A stretch of DNA of 64,000 bases, taken from positions 1,178,001 to 1,242,000 of the forward strand of contig NZ_CP132336.1 of the NCBI RefSeq assembly GCF_030758315.1. The letters run 5' to 3'. A program made the position numbers and the translations under genes. Positions 1 to 8,309 of this stretch are shown one piece after another (position 1 is the first letter of the stretch; the number at the start of each line of letters is the position of its first letter). Under the pieces are notes generated by a model. That model saw only the letters and a program-made list of their open reading frames with translations, was not told the DNA's origin and did no database searches. Source of the stretch: Pararhizobium sp. IMCC3301. Its GTDB lineage: Bacteria; Pseudomonadota; Alphaproteobacteria; Rhizobiales; GCA-2746425.

Positions 1-77
1 TAATTGTACTCAATGAAAACAATGATTAATTTTCCGAAAAACACTTCAATGGCTAGATAAAAGTTTTGCGCGGCGTT

Positions 78-170
78 TCACAAGTGATCGAGATTAAGAC
101 ATAGAGCCGAACGCTCCGAACCAGCATAGTCAGTGGCTGGCAAATAGTTGGGCGCAAAGATCAGGATGTG
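78..170 (-). pseudogene. Glycosyltransferase N-terminal remnant
   Basis: About 30 codons ending in a stop at 78 read HILIFAPNYLPATDYAGSER and onward. This matches the start of the intact glycosyltransferase at 486-1649 (MRVLIFAPNYLPATRYGGPV), including the conserved APNYLPAT block. No start codon belongs to this segment and everything after the first 30 residues is missing. It lies directly after the truncated flippase, in another frame. The DNA differs clearly from the intact gene, so it is the remnant of a related gene and not a recent copy. Confidence 0.6.
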
Positions 171-240
171 ATTCTCCGTCTTGGGACTCGGCCCGGCCAC
201 AGTCAGTGGCACAGCCACAAAGCCATGCTGCGGCTCCTGC

Positions 241-489
241 CGAACGCTCCTTCCGTTCGGCAATTATGGCGTGCTGAAACTGGAGGCTGACCAGCACTCC
301 TAGGATCGCCGCTGGCGCCATGTATTGTGCGAGCGCGCCATAATCGGCTGGCACATAGAGCCGCCCAAGCAGCGGCGCCGCCAGGATCGGCACCGCCATC
401 ACCAACGCATTTCCGCTGCTAAGCGTCGCGACGGCGCGCAGGAAAGGCGAGCGTACGTAACCGTTCAGTATCATCCTAAGCCCAGTCAA
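241..489 (-). pseudogene. Truncated polysaccharide flippase (Wzx-like) N-terminus
   Basis: The first 83 or so codons resemble the N-terminus of MATE/Wzx-type oligosaccharide flippases. A hydrophobic stretch with SSGNALVMAVPILAAPLLGR is followed by LYVPADYGALAQYMA, the usual first two membrane helices with the PADYG turn. Flippases of this class have about 400-480 residues. After the AERKER segment the frame runs into unrelated sequence and then the glycosyltransferase remnant, so this is a broken gene. Its ATG overlaps the stop of the upstream glycosyltransferase by 4 bases, so it was once the next gene of the operon. The locus therefore lacks an intact flippase inside this window. Confidence 0.65.
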
Positions 490-1649
490 TCCGCCGTCGT
501 CTGGTTGGCATAAAGTGCCGCCATCTTTGTCGCGATGCCTTTCCAGGACAAAGCAGTCTTTGCAAGTTCGCGAGCCGCCAGCCCGATCCGAGTGCGGCGG
601 TTGCCATCAGCCAGCAGCGCCGTCAGCGCGGCGTCAAGCGCCTTCTGGTCGCGCGGCACCACCAAGGACGGATCAAGCCGGCGCAACAGACCGGCCGCGC
701 CCACGCCCTCGGTGGCGATGACCGGGACACCCACGGCCAAAGCCTCGGCTACGGACATGCCAAAGCTTTCGCGCACCGAAGGTACGAGCAACACATCCGC
801 CCCAGCCAGAAAAGCCCATTTAGCCTCGCCGTCGAGCGGCCCCAGGAAGGCACCACAGGAACTGCCGTCGTCGCGGATAAGTTGCGGCTCTAGCTGGGCT
901 CGCAGTCCGATCTGGTCGTGCCCGGCGATGCGGATCACTGCATCAGGATGCGCGCGCGCGGCGGAGATCGCCATCTCAACCCCCTTTGTCCAGTCCAGTC
1001 GCGCCAGGAAGGCAACCCGTCGCCCCGGCGCTACGTCGCCCCAGACCGCGTCGATCGCGGCCTGCGTCGGGGCCAAGCCGGGCCCGTCCACGCCGTTGCC
1101 GATCACCGCTAACGGTGCAAGGTCCAGCCCCATAGCGCGCAGCCCCGCGGCCTCGCTCTCAGAGGTTACGTGTATCGCCTGTGCGGCGGCCAGGTTCGCG
1201 CGTTCTAGCAAGCGGATCCAGCCGGTTTTGGCTAGTCGCGACTTTCCCGCTACCATCTCGGGCATAAGCATCCCTCGTGGCGAAATTACGAGAGGCACGT
1301 CGGCACGCAGTGCCGCGCGTGAGATGAGCGGGCCAGGCCAAAGGAACATGCCGTTAACATGTACCGCATCCACTTTCGGCACCAGCCGATGGGCCAGCCG
1401 CGCCATAGCCGGGCTGAAATAGAGTCGCCGCGGCGTTGTGATCGGGCAGTAATGCACCTCTACCCCGTCCATCTCGACCGGCCGATCCAACGGCACGTCA
1501 AGCCGATCTGGACCGTCTACATCTGTGGTGAGAACCTCGACTTCGCAACCCAACGCCGCAAGCGCTCGCGCCAGCCCGTGAGTGGAACGGACCGGCCCAC
1601 CATAGCGCGTGGCAGGCAGATAATTGGGAGCGAAAATGAGAACACGCAT
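486..1649 (-). CDS. Family 4-like glycosyltransferase (GT-B fold)
   Basis: This 387-residue cytoplasmic or membrane-associated enzyme should transfer a sugar from a nucleotide donor to the growing repeat unit. The N-terminal GT-B domain begins MRVLIFAPNYLPATRYGGPV, and the Gly-rich loop before helix 1 is typical of family 4. The C-terminal donor-binding domain shows VAFLARLDWTKG and the E-x7-E motif region VPSVRESFGMSVAEALAVG, characteristic of GT4 retaining enzymes. The start codon overlaps the stop of the FkbM gene by one base (TGATG). It is the last intact gene of the operon. Donor and acceptor cannot be read from sequence. Confidence 0.88.
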   Translation of the reverse strand: MRVLIFAPNYLPATRYGGPVRSTHGLARALAALGCEVEVLTTDVDGPDRLDVPLDRPVEMDGVEVHYCPITTPRRLYFSPAMARLAHRLVPKVDAVHVNGMFLWPGPLISRAALRADVPLVISPRGMLMPEMVAGKSRLAKTGWIRLLERANLAAAQAIHVTSESEAAGLRAMGLDLAPLAVIGNGVDGPGLAPTQAAIDAVWGDVAPGRRVAFLARLDWTKGVEMAISAARAHPDAVIRIAGHDQIGLRAQLEPQLIRDDGSSCGAFLGPLDGEAKWAFLAGADVLLVPSVRESFGMSVAEALAVGVPVIATEGVGAAGLLRRLDPSLVVPRDQKALDAALTALLADGNRRTRIGLAARELAKTALSWKGIATKMAALYANQTTAD

Positions 1650-2485
1650 CAGATAATAACGTAGTCCCCAGTAGTTACGGGCATGCCGTCGATCTTGCGG
1701 AGCTCGATGCGACGGAGAACCGAACCTCTGACGAGAAACTGGTACAGATTGCGCCCCTGCAAAAGGAACTGCATTAACTGCTGATCTTTCGGCGTATTGT
1801 GCAGCGCCTCGGCGAACTCCATCCAGATGATCGGCCTGTTACGCTCCACAATGTCAGCCAAGCCACGCATGACTTCCAGTTCGAAGCCCTGCACATCGAT
1901 CTTGATCACATCGACCTTGCCGATGCCCTGTTCCGCCAAGACCTCCGTTCCGATGCGTACCGGTACATCATGGGCCTTCTTCAAGGGACGGTCATACTGT
2001 TCATCCTGAACCAGTGTGCCTAGGCCCAAGTTGAAGTTATCCACCAAGAAGAATGGCAGTTCACCATTCTCCGATCCCAGCGCGCATTTTACGAGCGCCA
2101 GGTTGTCCGCCTCGTTGTCCGCACGCATACGTACGAAATCCGCCCAAAGGGTCGGATTGGGTTCGAACGCGATCACCCTGTCAAAATGTCGGGAAAAAGC
2201 TATGCTATGGACACCGATATTGGCGCCGATGTCAAGAAGCACGCCGTGACGCTCCAGTGGAATATTGGAAAGAAAGGCATCGATCTCATCCTGCTCGTAT
2301 CCGCCAAACAAATAGAGTTGCCGCTGGATGTAATCAGACATACGGCCGGAATGGACTCCATGCCGGTTCTTCACTCGAAAGCTGCTATGTGGATCGCGTG
2401 GTGCCAGCTTCTGAGCTACTCTCCGCCATCCGCGGAGGTTGGAGAGGAAGCGTAAGTTGCGGGCGCATCTTGTGGCAAGATTCAT
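1649..2485 (-). CDS. FkbM family methyltransferase
   Basis: A 278-residue S-adenosylmethionine-dependent methyltransferase of the FkbM family, which commonly O-methylates sugars of O-antigens and capsules. The SAM-binding motif I is visible as VLLDIGANIGVHSIAFSRH, followed by an acidic residue in VIAFEPNP. The family block VDVIKIDVQGFELEVMRGL is present, as is the C-terminal IIWMEFAEA segment. About 70 N-terminal residues precede the Rossmann core. It is co-transcribed with the neighbouring glycosyltransferases, 27 bases after the preceding methyltransferase gene. The methylated position is unknown. Confidence 0.88.
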   Translation of the reverse strand: MNLATRCARNLRFLSNLRGWRRVAQKLAPRDPHSSFRVKNRHGVHSGRMSDYIQRQLYLFGGYEQDEIDAFLSNIPLERHGVLLDIGANIGVHSIAFSRHFDRVIAFEPNPTLWADFVRMRADNEADNLALVKCALGSENGELPFFLVDNFNLGLGTLVQDEQYDRPLKKAHDVPVRIGTEVLAEQGIGKVDVIKIDVQGFELEVMRGLADIVERNRPIIWMEFAEALHNTPKDQQLMQFLLQGRNLYQFLVRGSVLRRIELRKIDGMPVTTGDYVII

Positions 2486-2512
2486 CTGAGTTTCCCTCCT
2501 GTTGGAAGCGTA

Positions 2513-3343
2513 TTATGCGAAGACTGGGGGCCCTGTGAGCAATACCTGTCCCTTTGAATCGTGCCGCATGACGGACCTGCGACCCGCTGACGTTGGCAAA
2601 AAACATTCCGGAAGATCGGCCACCGTCCAGAGGCACATGGTCTTGCCGCTCTGTGAGTGTTCCGTTTCCAGGATCATCACCAACGGTTGAGGCAGACAGA
2701 AGGGGGCCTTCTCCAGATCGACGGGACGGAAGCCACCGAACTCGATGTCGATGTTCTGAGCCCAATCCGGGTAGGTAGTCGTCAGCAGATAGCGTGCACC
2801 GGAACGCCTTATGTTCTGCAAAGCCTGTATGACTGCCTTGTTGGGGAGATGGATCAGGCAGTCCCGCACCATCACTAGATCGCAGGTCGGCAACTCAGAG
2901 TTTACGAGATCCAGCACCTTGAACTGGCCAAAGTCACCCTTTTCCGCCCGGTTGCGCTCAATCAGTCCCGATACGATGTCGGCGCCCACATATTCAATGC
3001 CCGCTGGCAGTGCCTGGCTGATCCAGTAGGCATCGCCACAAGGGATGTCGAGAAAGCTGCGGATTTCATATTTCTCCAGCAAATCTGGTAGAGCGGCGCG
3101 CAGCAGCGAGGTGGCCTCCATCGTCGAACCTGGCCCCGATACGCTTTCGGTGCCGTCCCAGGTGTTGTTCCGGGCAATCTGGCGGAACACAGTTTGACAC
3201 GAGCGCTGGTTCAGAACCCAGCGCTTGGCGCTGCGCAGAAGTTCAGCCATAGGTTTTGGCAGTATCCGCAATACCTTGCGTGCAACGCTTCGGACCTCAG
3301 TCTTTGATCGTAGCATCTGATTACTCCTGTGAAATTCGTTCAA
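2513..3343 (-). CDS. Class I SAM-dependent methyltransferase
   Basis: The 276-residue protein has a class I Rossmann methyltransferase core: SFLDIPCGDAYWISQAL as the SAM-binding loop, YVGADIVSGLIERN as motif II, and CDLVMVRDCLIHLPN as the motif IV/V region. The N-terminal 60 residues carry no domain I recognise. Context (glycosyltransferases on both sides, 4-base overlap with the upstream one) suggests modification of a sugar or of the chain end of the polysaccharide. A polysaccharide-length terminating role like that of WbdD is possible, but nothing in the sequence demonstrates it. Confidence 0.8.
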   Translation of the reverse strand: MNEFHRSNQMLRSKTEVRSVARKVLRILPKPMAELLRSAKRWVLNQRSCQTVFRQIARNNTWDGTESVSGPGSTMEATSLLRAALPDLLEKYEIRSFLDIPCGDAYWISQALPAGIEYVGADIVSGLIERNRAEKGDFGQFKVLDLVNSELPTCDLVMVRDCLIHLPNKAVIQALQNIRRSGARYLLTTTYPDWAQNIDIEFGGFRPVDLEKAPFCLPQPLVMILETEHSQSGKTMCLWTVADLPECFLPTSAGRRSVMRHDSKGQVLLTGPPVFA

Positions 3344-4446
3344 AATAGAACTCCCGACAGAGCTGCCCTGTATTCATTGAGACCAAGCCTTCGTTCAGTC
3401 CAGGTGCGGCCTGCCGCGGACATGGCGCGGCGGTCGTCGTCGCTCATCTTCAACGCTGCATACAAGGTTCGAGCCAGCCCCTCGGCGCTCCAATCGTCAA
3501 ATATCAGCCCGCCTCCGGATTTGCGCACGATCTCGACCGCACCGCCGCTGGCGCCATAGACGATCGGAACCAGTCCGGCCTCCCAAGCTTCCATTACTAC
3601 CCGGCCCAACGACTCGTAGCGCGAAGTCGAGACCATAAACCGGTAGGCCGGCAAGCGCTGCGACACGTCACGGCGAAAGCCCATAAAACGGATGCGGTCT
3701 CCCAGTGGCTGCGCCTGCTGCTTCAGCTGAACTGCATAATCGTCTCCTTCAACTCCGGCGCCATAGAAATGCGCGCTCGAATCTATGAGCACGGCTTGCC
3801 CGAGCGCCTCGACCAACAAATGCATCCCCTTTCCATGCGACAGTCGCCCTACACTGGCAAAAGGGGCCTCTTCGGGCAGGGGTGCGGGCTGAGGTGCCAA
3901 TAGGTATACATCGTAAGCCTTGTGTCGGTGGGTATGGGCTGGAAGTGGCGCGTCTCCTGCGGCCTCCTCCATGGCGTCACTGATAAATATGAGATCCAGC
4001 GGAGCGCGGGCTGTACCGCGCAAGGCAGTGACGCGGGGCACATCCTCGAGAATGCGCACATGCAACGCCAATGGCACGCCCAGCAAACGCGCGACAGGCA
4101 GGAGCAGTCGGCCTAGGCCAGCCTGGTTCAGGTAGATCCGTCCAGGCCGCAACTTCCACGTCAACACGGCTAGCGCGAAGAGGGCGTGAATCTGCGCCGC
4201 GCGGCCACGCTTGTGCAGATTGCCTATGTGGGCGTGGACAATCTCGACCGGGCCGTAGGTGTCGGGGTCACCCCGTATCTCCCCGGCCAGTTCCGCCCCC
4301 CGTGGCACCACCAGCACTACCCTCGCCCATGACACAGTCAGCGCTTTCAATGTTGCCGCCAGCGCCCGTTCGGAGCCCCAGAGCCTGAGCCCTGGGTCGA
4401 CGATCATCAGAGTCTGTTTCGCGAATATTGGTTCCATCACCAACAC
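3340..4446 (-). CDS. Family 4-like glycosyltransferase
   Basis: This 368-residue GT-B glycosyltransferase starts with a short segment leading into LMIVDPGLRLWGSERALAATLKAL, the GSE-type loop common in GT4 proteins. The C-terminal half has ASVGRLSHGKGMHLLVEAL (donor domain start) and the E-x7-E region VSTSRYESLGRVVMEAWEAGLVPIV; long runs are split here only for description. Its stop overlaps the downstream methyltransferase start by 4 bases, and its start overlaps the stop of the next upstream glycosyltransferase by 10 bases, so translation is probably coupled. Substrates are unknown. Confidence 0.86.
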   Translation of the reverse strand: MLVMEPIFAKQTLMIVDPGLRLWGSERALAATLKALTVSWARVVLVVPRGAELAGEIRGDPDTYGPVEIVHAHIGNLHKRGRAAQIHALFALAVLTWKLRPGRIYLNQAGLGRLLLPVARLLGVPLALHVRILEDVPRVTALRGTARAPLDLIFISDAMEEAAGDAPLPAHTHRHKAYDVYLLAPQPAPLPEEAPFASVGRLSHGKGMHLLVEALGQAVLIDSSAHFYGAGVEGDDYAVQLKQQAQPLGDRIRFMGFRRDVSQRLPAYRFMVSTSRYESLGRVVMEAWEAGLVPIVYGASGGAVEIVRKSGGGLIFDDWSAEGLARTLYAALKMSDDDRRAMSAAGRTWTERRLGLNEYRAALSGVLF

Positions 4447-5552
4447 TCTATTTGTTTGAGAAGGCGCGCAAATACGCGCTCATAGTTGAACTGAGATTGG
4501 TGCAGAGCAAAGGCGCGCTTACCCTCTTCACAACACCGTTGATGATCGCCGGAATATGCGCACACCAACGCCGCGATTTCGGTGGGTTCGTCCATAGCGA
4601 CGCAACTCCCGATCTTGTTGCCCTCGATCAGTGCCACAATACCGGGATTGCCGTCGCCGATCTGCGGCAAGCCTGCCTTCATGTACTGAAAACGCTTGTT
4701 GCTGGCACCAAGTGCCGTGCTCAACTGTTCGATATCCGTCTCAAAAATCGCGATTCCGATATCTGCTTGCGCCAGTCGGCGCTCAGCCTCGGGCGTCTCC
4801 ATCCAGCCCAAAAATTGCACTCGATCCTGCAGCCCCAGGTCGACGACCAAGTTGCGCAGAAAAATCGCAGTGCGGGTCTCATCGTTGCCAATCAGGACCA
4901 GATTGGCATGGCCAGGCCAGTCAGGGATGCTCCGGATCACTGTGTCGAGTTTCTGTTGCAACCCCAGAGAGCCGCAATAAATAACCTCGAACCGGGAGCC
5001 CGGCTCTTTCGATGCCACCAGGGGTTTAGGTGCGCGCAGCGGGTAATTTTCAATCACCAGCGGCGACTGTGCCAGCCGCAGCATTCTTTGGGTATGCGCC
5101 GCACGATCGGTATCTGGGACGATCACAGCATCATAGGAATGGATGGCGTTCTGTAGCCGCTTTTCCAGGAAACTTTCAGGATATTGCAGTAACTCGTGCA
5201 GATGCGCCATGCGCCGACGCGGCCGCAGCGGAATGCGGTCACTGTAGAATAGGCCAATCGGGTCGTAGGCGATCTCGATTACGTTTTGGGGCGCCGCGCG
5301 GCGGGCTGCCAGAAGAGCCCAGCCGAATTGCCACATCCGCGAAAGGCGCCCGCCAAAGGCAGCGCGGCCGGAGATGCAGCGAATCGCGACGCCGGGATGG
5401 CAAAAGGCTGGCCTTGTCTGTTCCTGCCGCCGTGGAGTGGTGACCAGCGTGACCGAATGGCCTGCCTCAGCTAGGAGGCGGGCCTGGTACTGCACCGGGG
5501 GATAACCATCAACTGCACCCGGCGACACAAGGATAAATGTTGAAGGATTCAT
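4437..5552 (-). CDS. Glycosyltransferase (GT-B, family 4-like)
   Basis: A 371-residue GT-B protein. The N-terminus FILVSPGAVDGYPPVQYQAR resembles UDP-sugar family 4 enzymes that begin with a proline-rich loop. The donor domain has VIYCGSLGLQQKLDTVI and FLGWMETPEAERRLAQADIG. The end of the active-site region, GASNKRFQYMKAGLPQIGD, replaces the usual E-x7-E with a pattern seen in several polysaccharide glycosyltransferases. It overlaps the upstream polymerase by 4 bases and the downstream glycosyltransferase by 10. The specific linkage cannot be predicted. Confidence 0.84.
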   Translation of the reverse strand: MNPSTFILVSPGAVDGYPPVQYQARLLAEAGHSVTLVTTPRRQEQTRPAFCHPGVAIRCISGRAAFGGRLSRMWQFGWALLAARRAAPQNVIEIAYDPIGLFYSDRIPLRPRRRMAHLHELLQYPESFLEKRLQNAIHSYDAVIVPDTDRAAHTQRMLRLAQSPLVIENYPLRAPKPLVASKEPGSRFEVIYCGSLGLQQKLDTVIRSIPDWPGHANLVLIGNDETRTAIFLRNLVVDLGLQDRVQFLGWMETPEAERRLAQADIGIAIFETDIEQLSTALGASNKRFQYMKAGLPQIGDGNPGIVALIEGNKIGSCVAMDEPTEIAALVCAYSGDHQRCCEEGKRAFALHQSQFNYERVFARLLKQIECW

Positions 5553-6979
5553 CGCGACTTACCAGGTGAGCGCTGCCGAGGAACGGAATCGCTTATCTCG
5601 TTTCGGCTTTTGTATTTTACGCGCCTGAACCTTCCGCTCATCGCAAGTCCCACAATGGTCATGAAAATCCAGGCAAAGACGGCCCCATTTACAATGAAAA
5701 AAGGCCGCAACAGAGGATCAATTGCGACAATTCCAACGAGGAACAACCGAGCGAATTTGAAATAATCTCCTTGTACCAAATAGCGGGCAGCCATCCGGTC
5801 GATCCGCCGGATGATCCAGCCCAACACCACGAAGCCCAAGAAAACCCCGATATAGCCAAAATTTAAATAGAATTCCATAACGCTGCCGGTACCGAATGTA
5901 GTGGAGTCGGAAAGCATCATTCCGGTTTGCTCTTCCATGAAATCACTGCCGCCACGAACGGGCTTTCCAGACCAGATAAAGCGTGGCAACAGAACCAACG
6001 GCAGTATAATTAATGTTGCCCCATACTGTTGGAGTTCGGGATGAAGTGTGTGGCGCTCGATCATCTTTCCTATGAAAATAGGAAGATTAAGACGCGTGTT
6101 TACCTGATCGAGAGCCTGAAAATTCCAAGGTGAGAACAGCTCGGTATTCAAAATGGCGTCCTGCACAATTGAAAGCACCGATCCGCCGACATTCTCCCAT
6201 GCGGACAGTCTGATCTCGTCGCGGAAAGACATCCAGCCGACGAACATCGTCAAAAGAAGGTAGACCACCCCAACGCTCAGCAGCGCCATGCGAAAACGGC
6301 CCAACCCCACTCTCTTTTGCCGTATTTGAGCCATCCAAAAGGCGGCTAATATTGTACTAAATATGAACCCATAAGAAACGAATCCGAAAATAAGTAGGTA
6401 GTAAAGCGGTACGAGCACTGCAAGCGAGACCCATATTATGATCGACCTGCCGTCGCGCTTTGCCAGGTAAGCGCCAAGGCACAACGCTACCACCGCCACG
6501 TTGCGGCCGGCCTCGATTAGTGAGTCTGACATTGGGAAGCTGACCTGAAAAAAGTGCAGACCAAAACTCACCAAGCCAATGCTGCCCAGAAGGATCACCA
6601 TTTTCTGCTCATAGGCCCGAGGTGGCACCTGGTGTTGCCCTGTCACCATGGCTGCACGACGTTTTCGCGGCATAAGGACACCACAACCGATGGCGAAACC
6701 CAGAATGGCCAGCAGTGACGCAAATGTCCCTTGCATCACAAGCCATTCACTAAAATTGTACCCTTGCAAGTAGGAGGAACCACCGGCACGTAAATGGGTG
6801 TATCCTGGGACTGCGTAGACGAAGCTGCCGCCGTAGAGAAAACTCATGGCCATCAGCATCGCCGCTGGCAACCCGACACTCCCTCCGCCGACAGCGTGAA
6901 CATGGCGGATGGTTCGCACTACGAGCAAAACCCAAGCGATGCCGAGTAGCAGGAAATAGAAGGAAAGGTCAGTGCTCAT
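5549..6979 (-). CDS. wzy: O-antigen/oligosaccharide repeat-unit polymerase (Wzy-like)
   Basis: A 476-residue integral membrane protein with about ten to twelve hydrophobic segments spread over its length and a large loop (about residues 285-345) between later helices, the layout of Wzy polymerases. It begins with a membrane segment (FYFLLLGIAWVLLVV) and ends with a short basic cytoplasmic tail. Wzy proteins join lipid-linked repeat units in the periplasm. Low sequence conservation makes the call rest on topology and on its place among glycosyltransferases. It is embedded in the operon with 4-base overlaps on both sides. An O-antigen ligase-type protein is a possible alternative. Confidence 0.75.
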   Translation of the reverse strand: MSTDLSFYFLLLGIAWVLLVVRTIRHVHAVGGGSVGLPAAMLMAMSFLYGGSFVYAVPGYTHLRAGGSSYLQGYNFSEWLVMQGTFASLLAILGFAIGCGVLMPRKRRAAMVTGQHQVPPRAYEQKMVILLGSIGLVSFGLHFFQVSFPMSDSLIEAGRNVAVVALCLGAYLAKRDGRSIIIWVSLAVLVPLYYLLIFGFVSYGFIFSTILAAFWMAQIRQKRVGLGRFRMALLSVGVVYLLLTMFVGWMSFRDEIRLSAWENVGGSVLSIVQDAILNTELFSPWNFQALDQVNTRLNLPIFIGKMIERHTLHPELQQYGATLIILPLVLLPRFIWSGKPVRGGSDFMEEQTGMMLSDSTTFGTGSVMEFYLNFGYIGVFLGFVVLGWIIRRIDRMAARYLVQGDYFKFARLFLVGIVAIDPLLRPFFIVNGAVFAWIFMTIVGLAMSGRFRRVKYKSRNEISDSVPRQRSPGKSR

Positions 6980-7194
6980 GAGCGCGCTTCTGCTAGAATT
7001 GCCGTACCTTTGTCATTAGCCGAGAAAAATCGGTGGACGTAACGCAGCCCGGCCGCGAACAGTCGACCGCCAACCAACACGTCCTCCATAAACCGCTGTA
7101 GCTCCGCGCGGACTGCTGCGGCGTCGCGCTTCACAATCGCCCGGACCAGCGCGTCGCATTGCGATCGGACAGGCAAAGGTGCGTTCTGCGTCAT
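6976..7194 (-). CDS. Small conserved-position unknown protein (72 aa)
   Basis: I do not recognise this 72-residue protein. It is soluble-looking and predicted mostly helical, with an alternating charged pattern (SQCDALVRAIVKRDAAAVRAE) and an aromatic C-terminal third (LRYVHRFFSAND). No signal peptide or membrane segment is visible. Support for it as a real gene is positional: its ATG overlaps the stop of the CgeB-like gene by 4 bases, and its stop overlaps the start of the wzy-like gene by 4 bases. It fills the gap exactly, as a translationally coupled operon member would. An accessory role in polymerisation or glycosyl transfer is only a guess. Confidence 0.65.
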   Translation of the reverse strand: MTQNAPLPVRSQCDALVRAIVKRDAAAVRAELQRFMEDVLVGGRLFAAGLRYVHRFFSANDKGTAILAEARS

Positions 7195-8195
7195 TCGATC
7201 TCGACCTCCTTCAGGATATGCGTCAGACGATGCGCATAGGTATGCTCGGCATGAGCGCGACGTCGCCCTGCGTCACGGATGCCATTGGCCCAGTCGGGAT
7301 TGTTGCTCGCCTTATCCAGATAGCCAAGAATATCTTCAACCGAACTGTAAGTCAGCACCTCCGAACCGGGCTCGAAGCACTGCGCGATTGATGGCTTGTC
7401 CTCAATCAATTGCAGCCCGCCGGCTCCGCAGATCTCGAAGGCGCGGCAGTTTAGGGAATCATTTTCCGACATGGCCGTACAGTTGAGGCTAGCCAGAGCG
7501 CCTTCGAACGCGGCGCTCTTCTCTGCACGGGTCACATATCGGCCGTTATGAATTGCCTTGATGCGCGGATCGCCCCATCGCGGCGGGGAATATCCGTAAA
7601 GGCCAAGCTCGACCCCCGCATCCAGCAGGCGTTTGATCAGGAACTGCCGATAACCGTAATAGTTGCCAATAACCGCGAGCGTGCCGTCACGCGCGACGCC
7701 TTGCGGGGCGTGCCAATCTGGATTCATGGCCTCGTGCAGAAGCGCGGCGTTCAGTCCCACCGCCTGCATCTTATGGACCGCCGCCGCATCTTTGATGAAT
7801 ATGGCGTCCCAGCCATCGGCCAACAGCCCCATGCCGCGCATGTTGGCCGGGGAGTCCCCCCACCAGGCCACGCAGCGCGCCACGCCCAGACGGTGCAATT
7901 CGTCAAGGACCTCGCTGCGCAACGCCTGCGTCAGGCACAACACCATGTCAGGGTTAAAGCTGCGGGCTGTGGCCACCGTGTATGTTTCGTACTCTTCCCA
8001 GCGTTGGGGATAGATCGATGCGGCCAAGTCGGACACGATTCGCTGCACCTTTCCCCTGTTGCGCCTGAAGCGGTGGGGCGCCGTCATAACGTTGTGCCCC
8101 ATCTTCCGCAGAGTGTAGGCGACATTATCCTGAAAAGTGTCCTCCCCCGCAAAATACGGGATCAGCACGCGCAGCGATCGACCTGGGGCCTTCAT
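7191..8195 (-). CDS. CgeB-like glycosyltransferase family protein
   Basis: A 334-residue protein of the CgeB/spore maturation type, a GT-B-like family found in polysaccharide clusters. It has the N-terminal RVLIPYFAGEDTFQDNVAY, then MVLCLTQALRSEVLDELHRLG and the family block RCVAWWGDSPANMRGMGLL. The C-terminal region has NCRAFEICGAGGLQLIEDKP and SEVLTYSSVEDILGYLD, the conserved FEICGAGG stretch that contacts the donor. It starts 114 bases downstream of the gmd-like gene, the largest gap inside the operon, so an internal promoter is possible there. Substrate unknown. Confidence 0.8.
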   Translation of the reverse strand: MKAPGRSLRVLIPYFAGEDTFQDNVAYTLRKMGHNVMTAPHRFRRNRGKVQRIVSDLAASIYPQRWEEYETYTVATARSFNPDMVLCLTQALRSEVLDELHRLGVARCVAWWGDSPANMRGMGLLADGWDAIFIKDAAAVHKMQAVGLNAALLHEAMNPDWHAPQGVARDGTLAVIGNYYGYRQFLIKRLLDAGVELGLYGYSPPRWGDPRIKAIHNGRYVTRAEKSAAFEGALASLNCTAMSENDSLNCRAFEICGAGGLQLIEDKPSIAQCFEPGSEVLTYSSVEDILGYLDKASNNPDWANGIRDAGRRRAHAEHTYAHRLTHILKEVEIE

Positions 8196-8309
8196 TCAAC
8201 AACCTCCGTCAAGGCGCCCGGAGGGTGCGACGGATCCCCAGCTTTGAGACCTGCAGGAAACACAAGGCTGGACAACGCGGCGAAATGGTTCGTTAGGTGT
8301 GCTAGAGAG

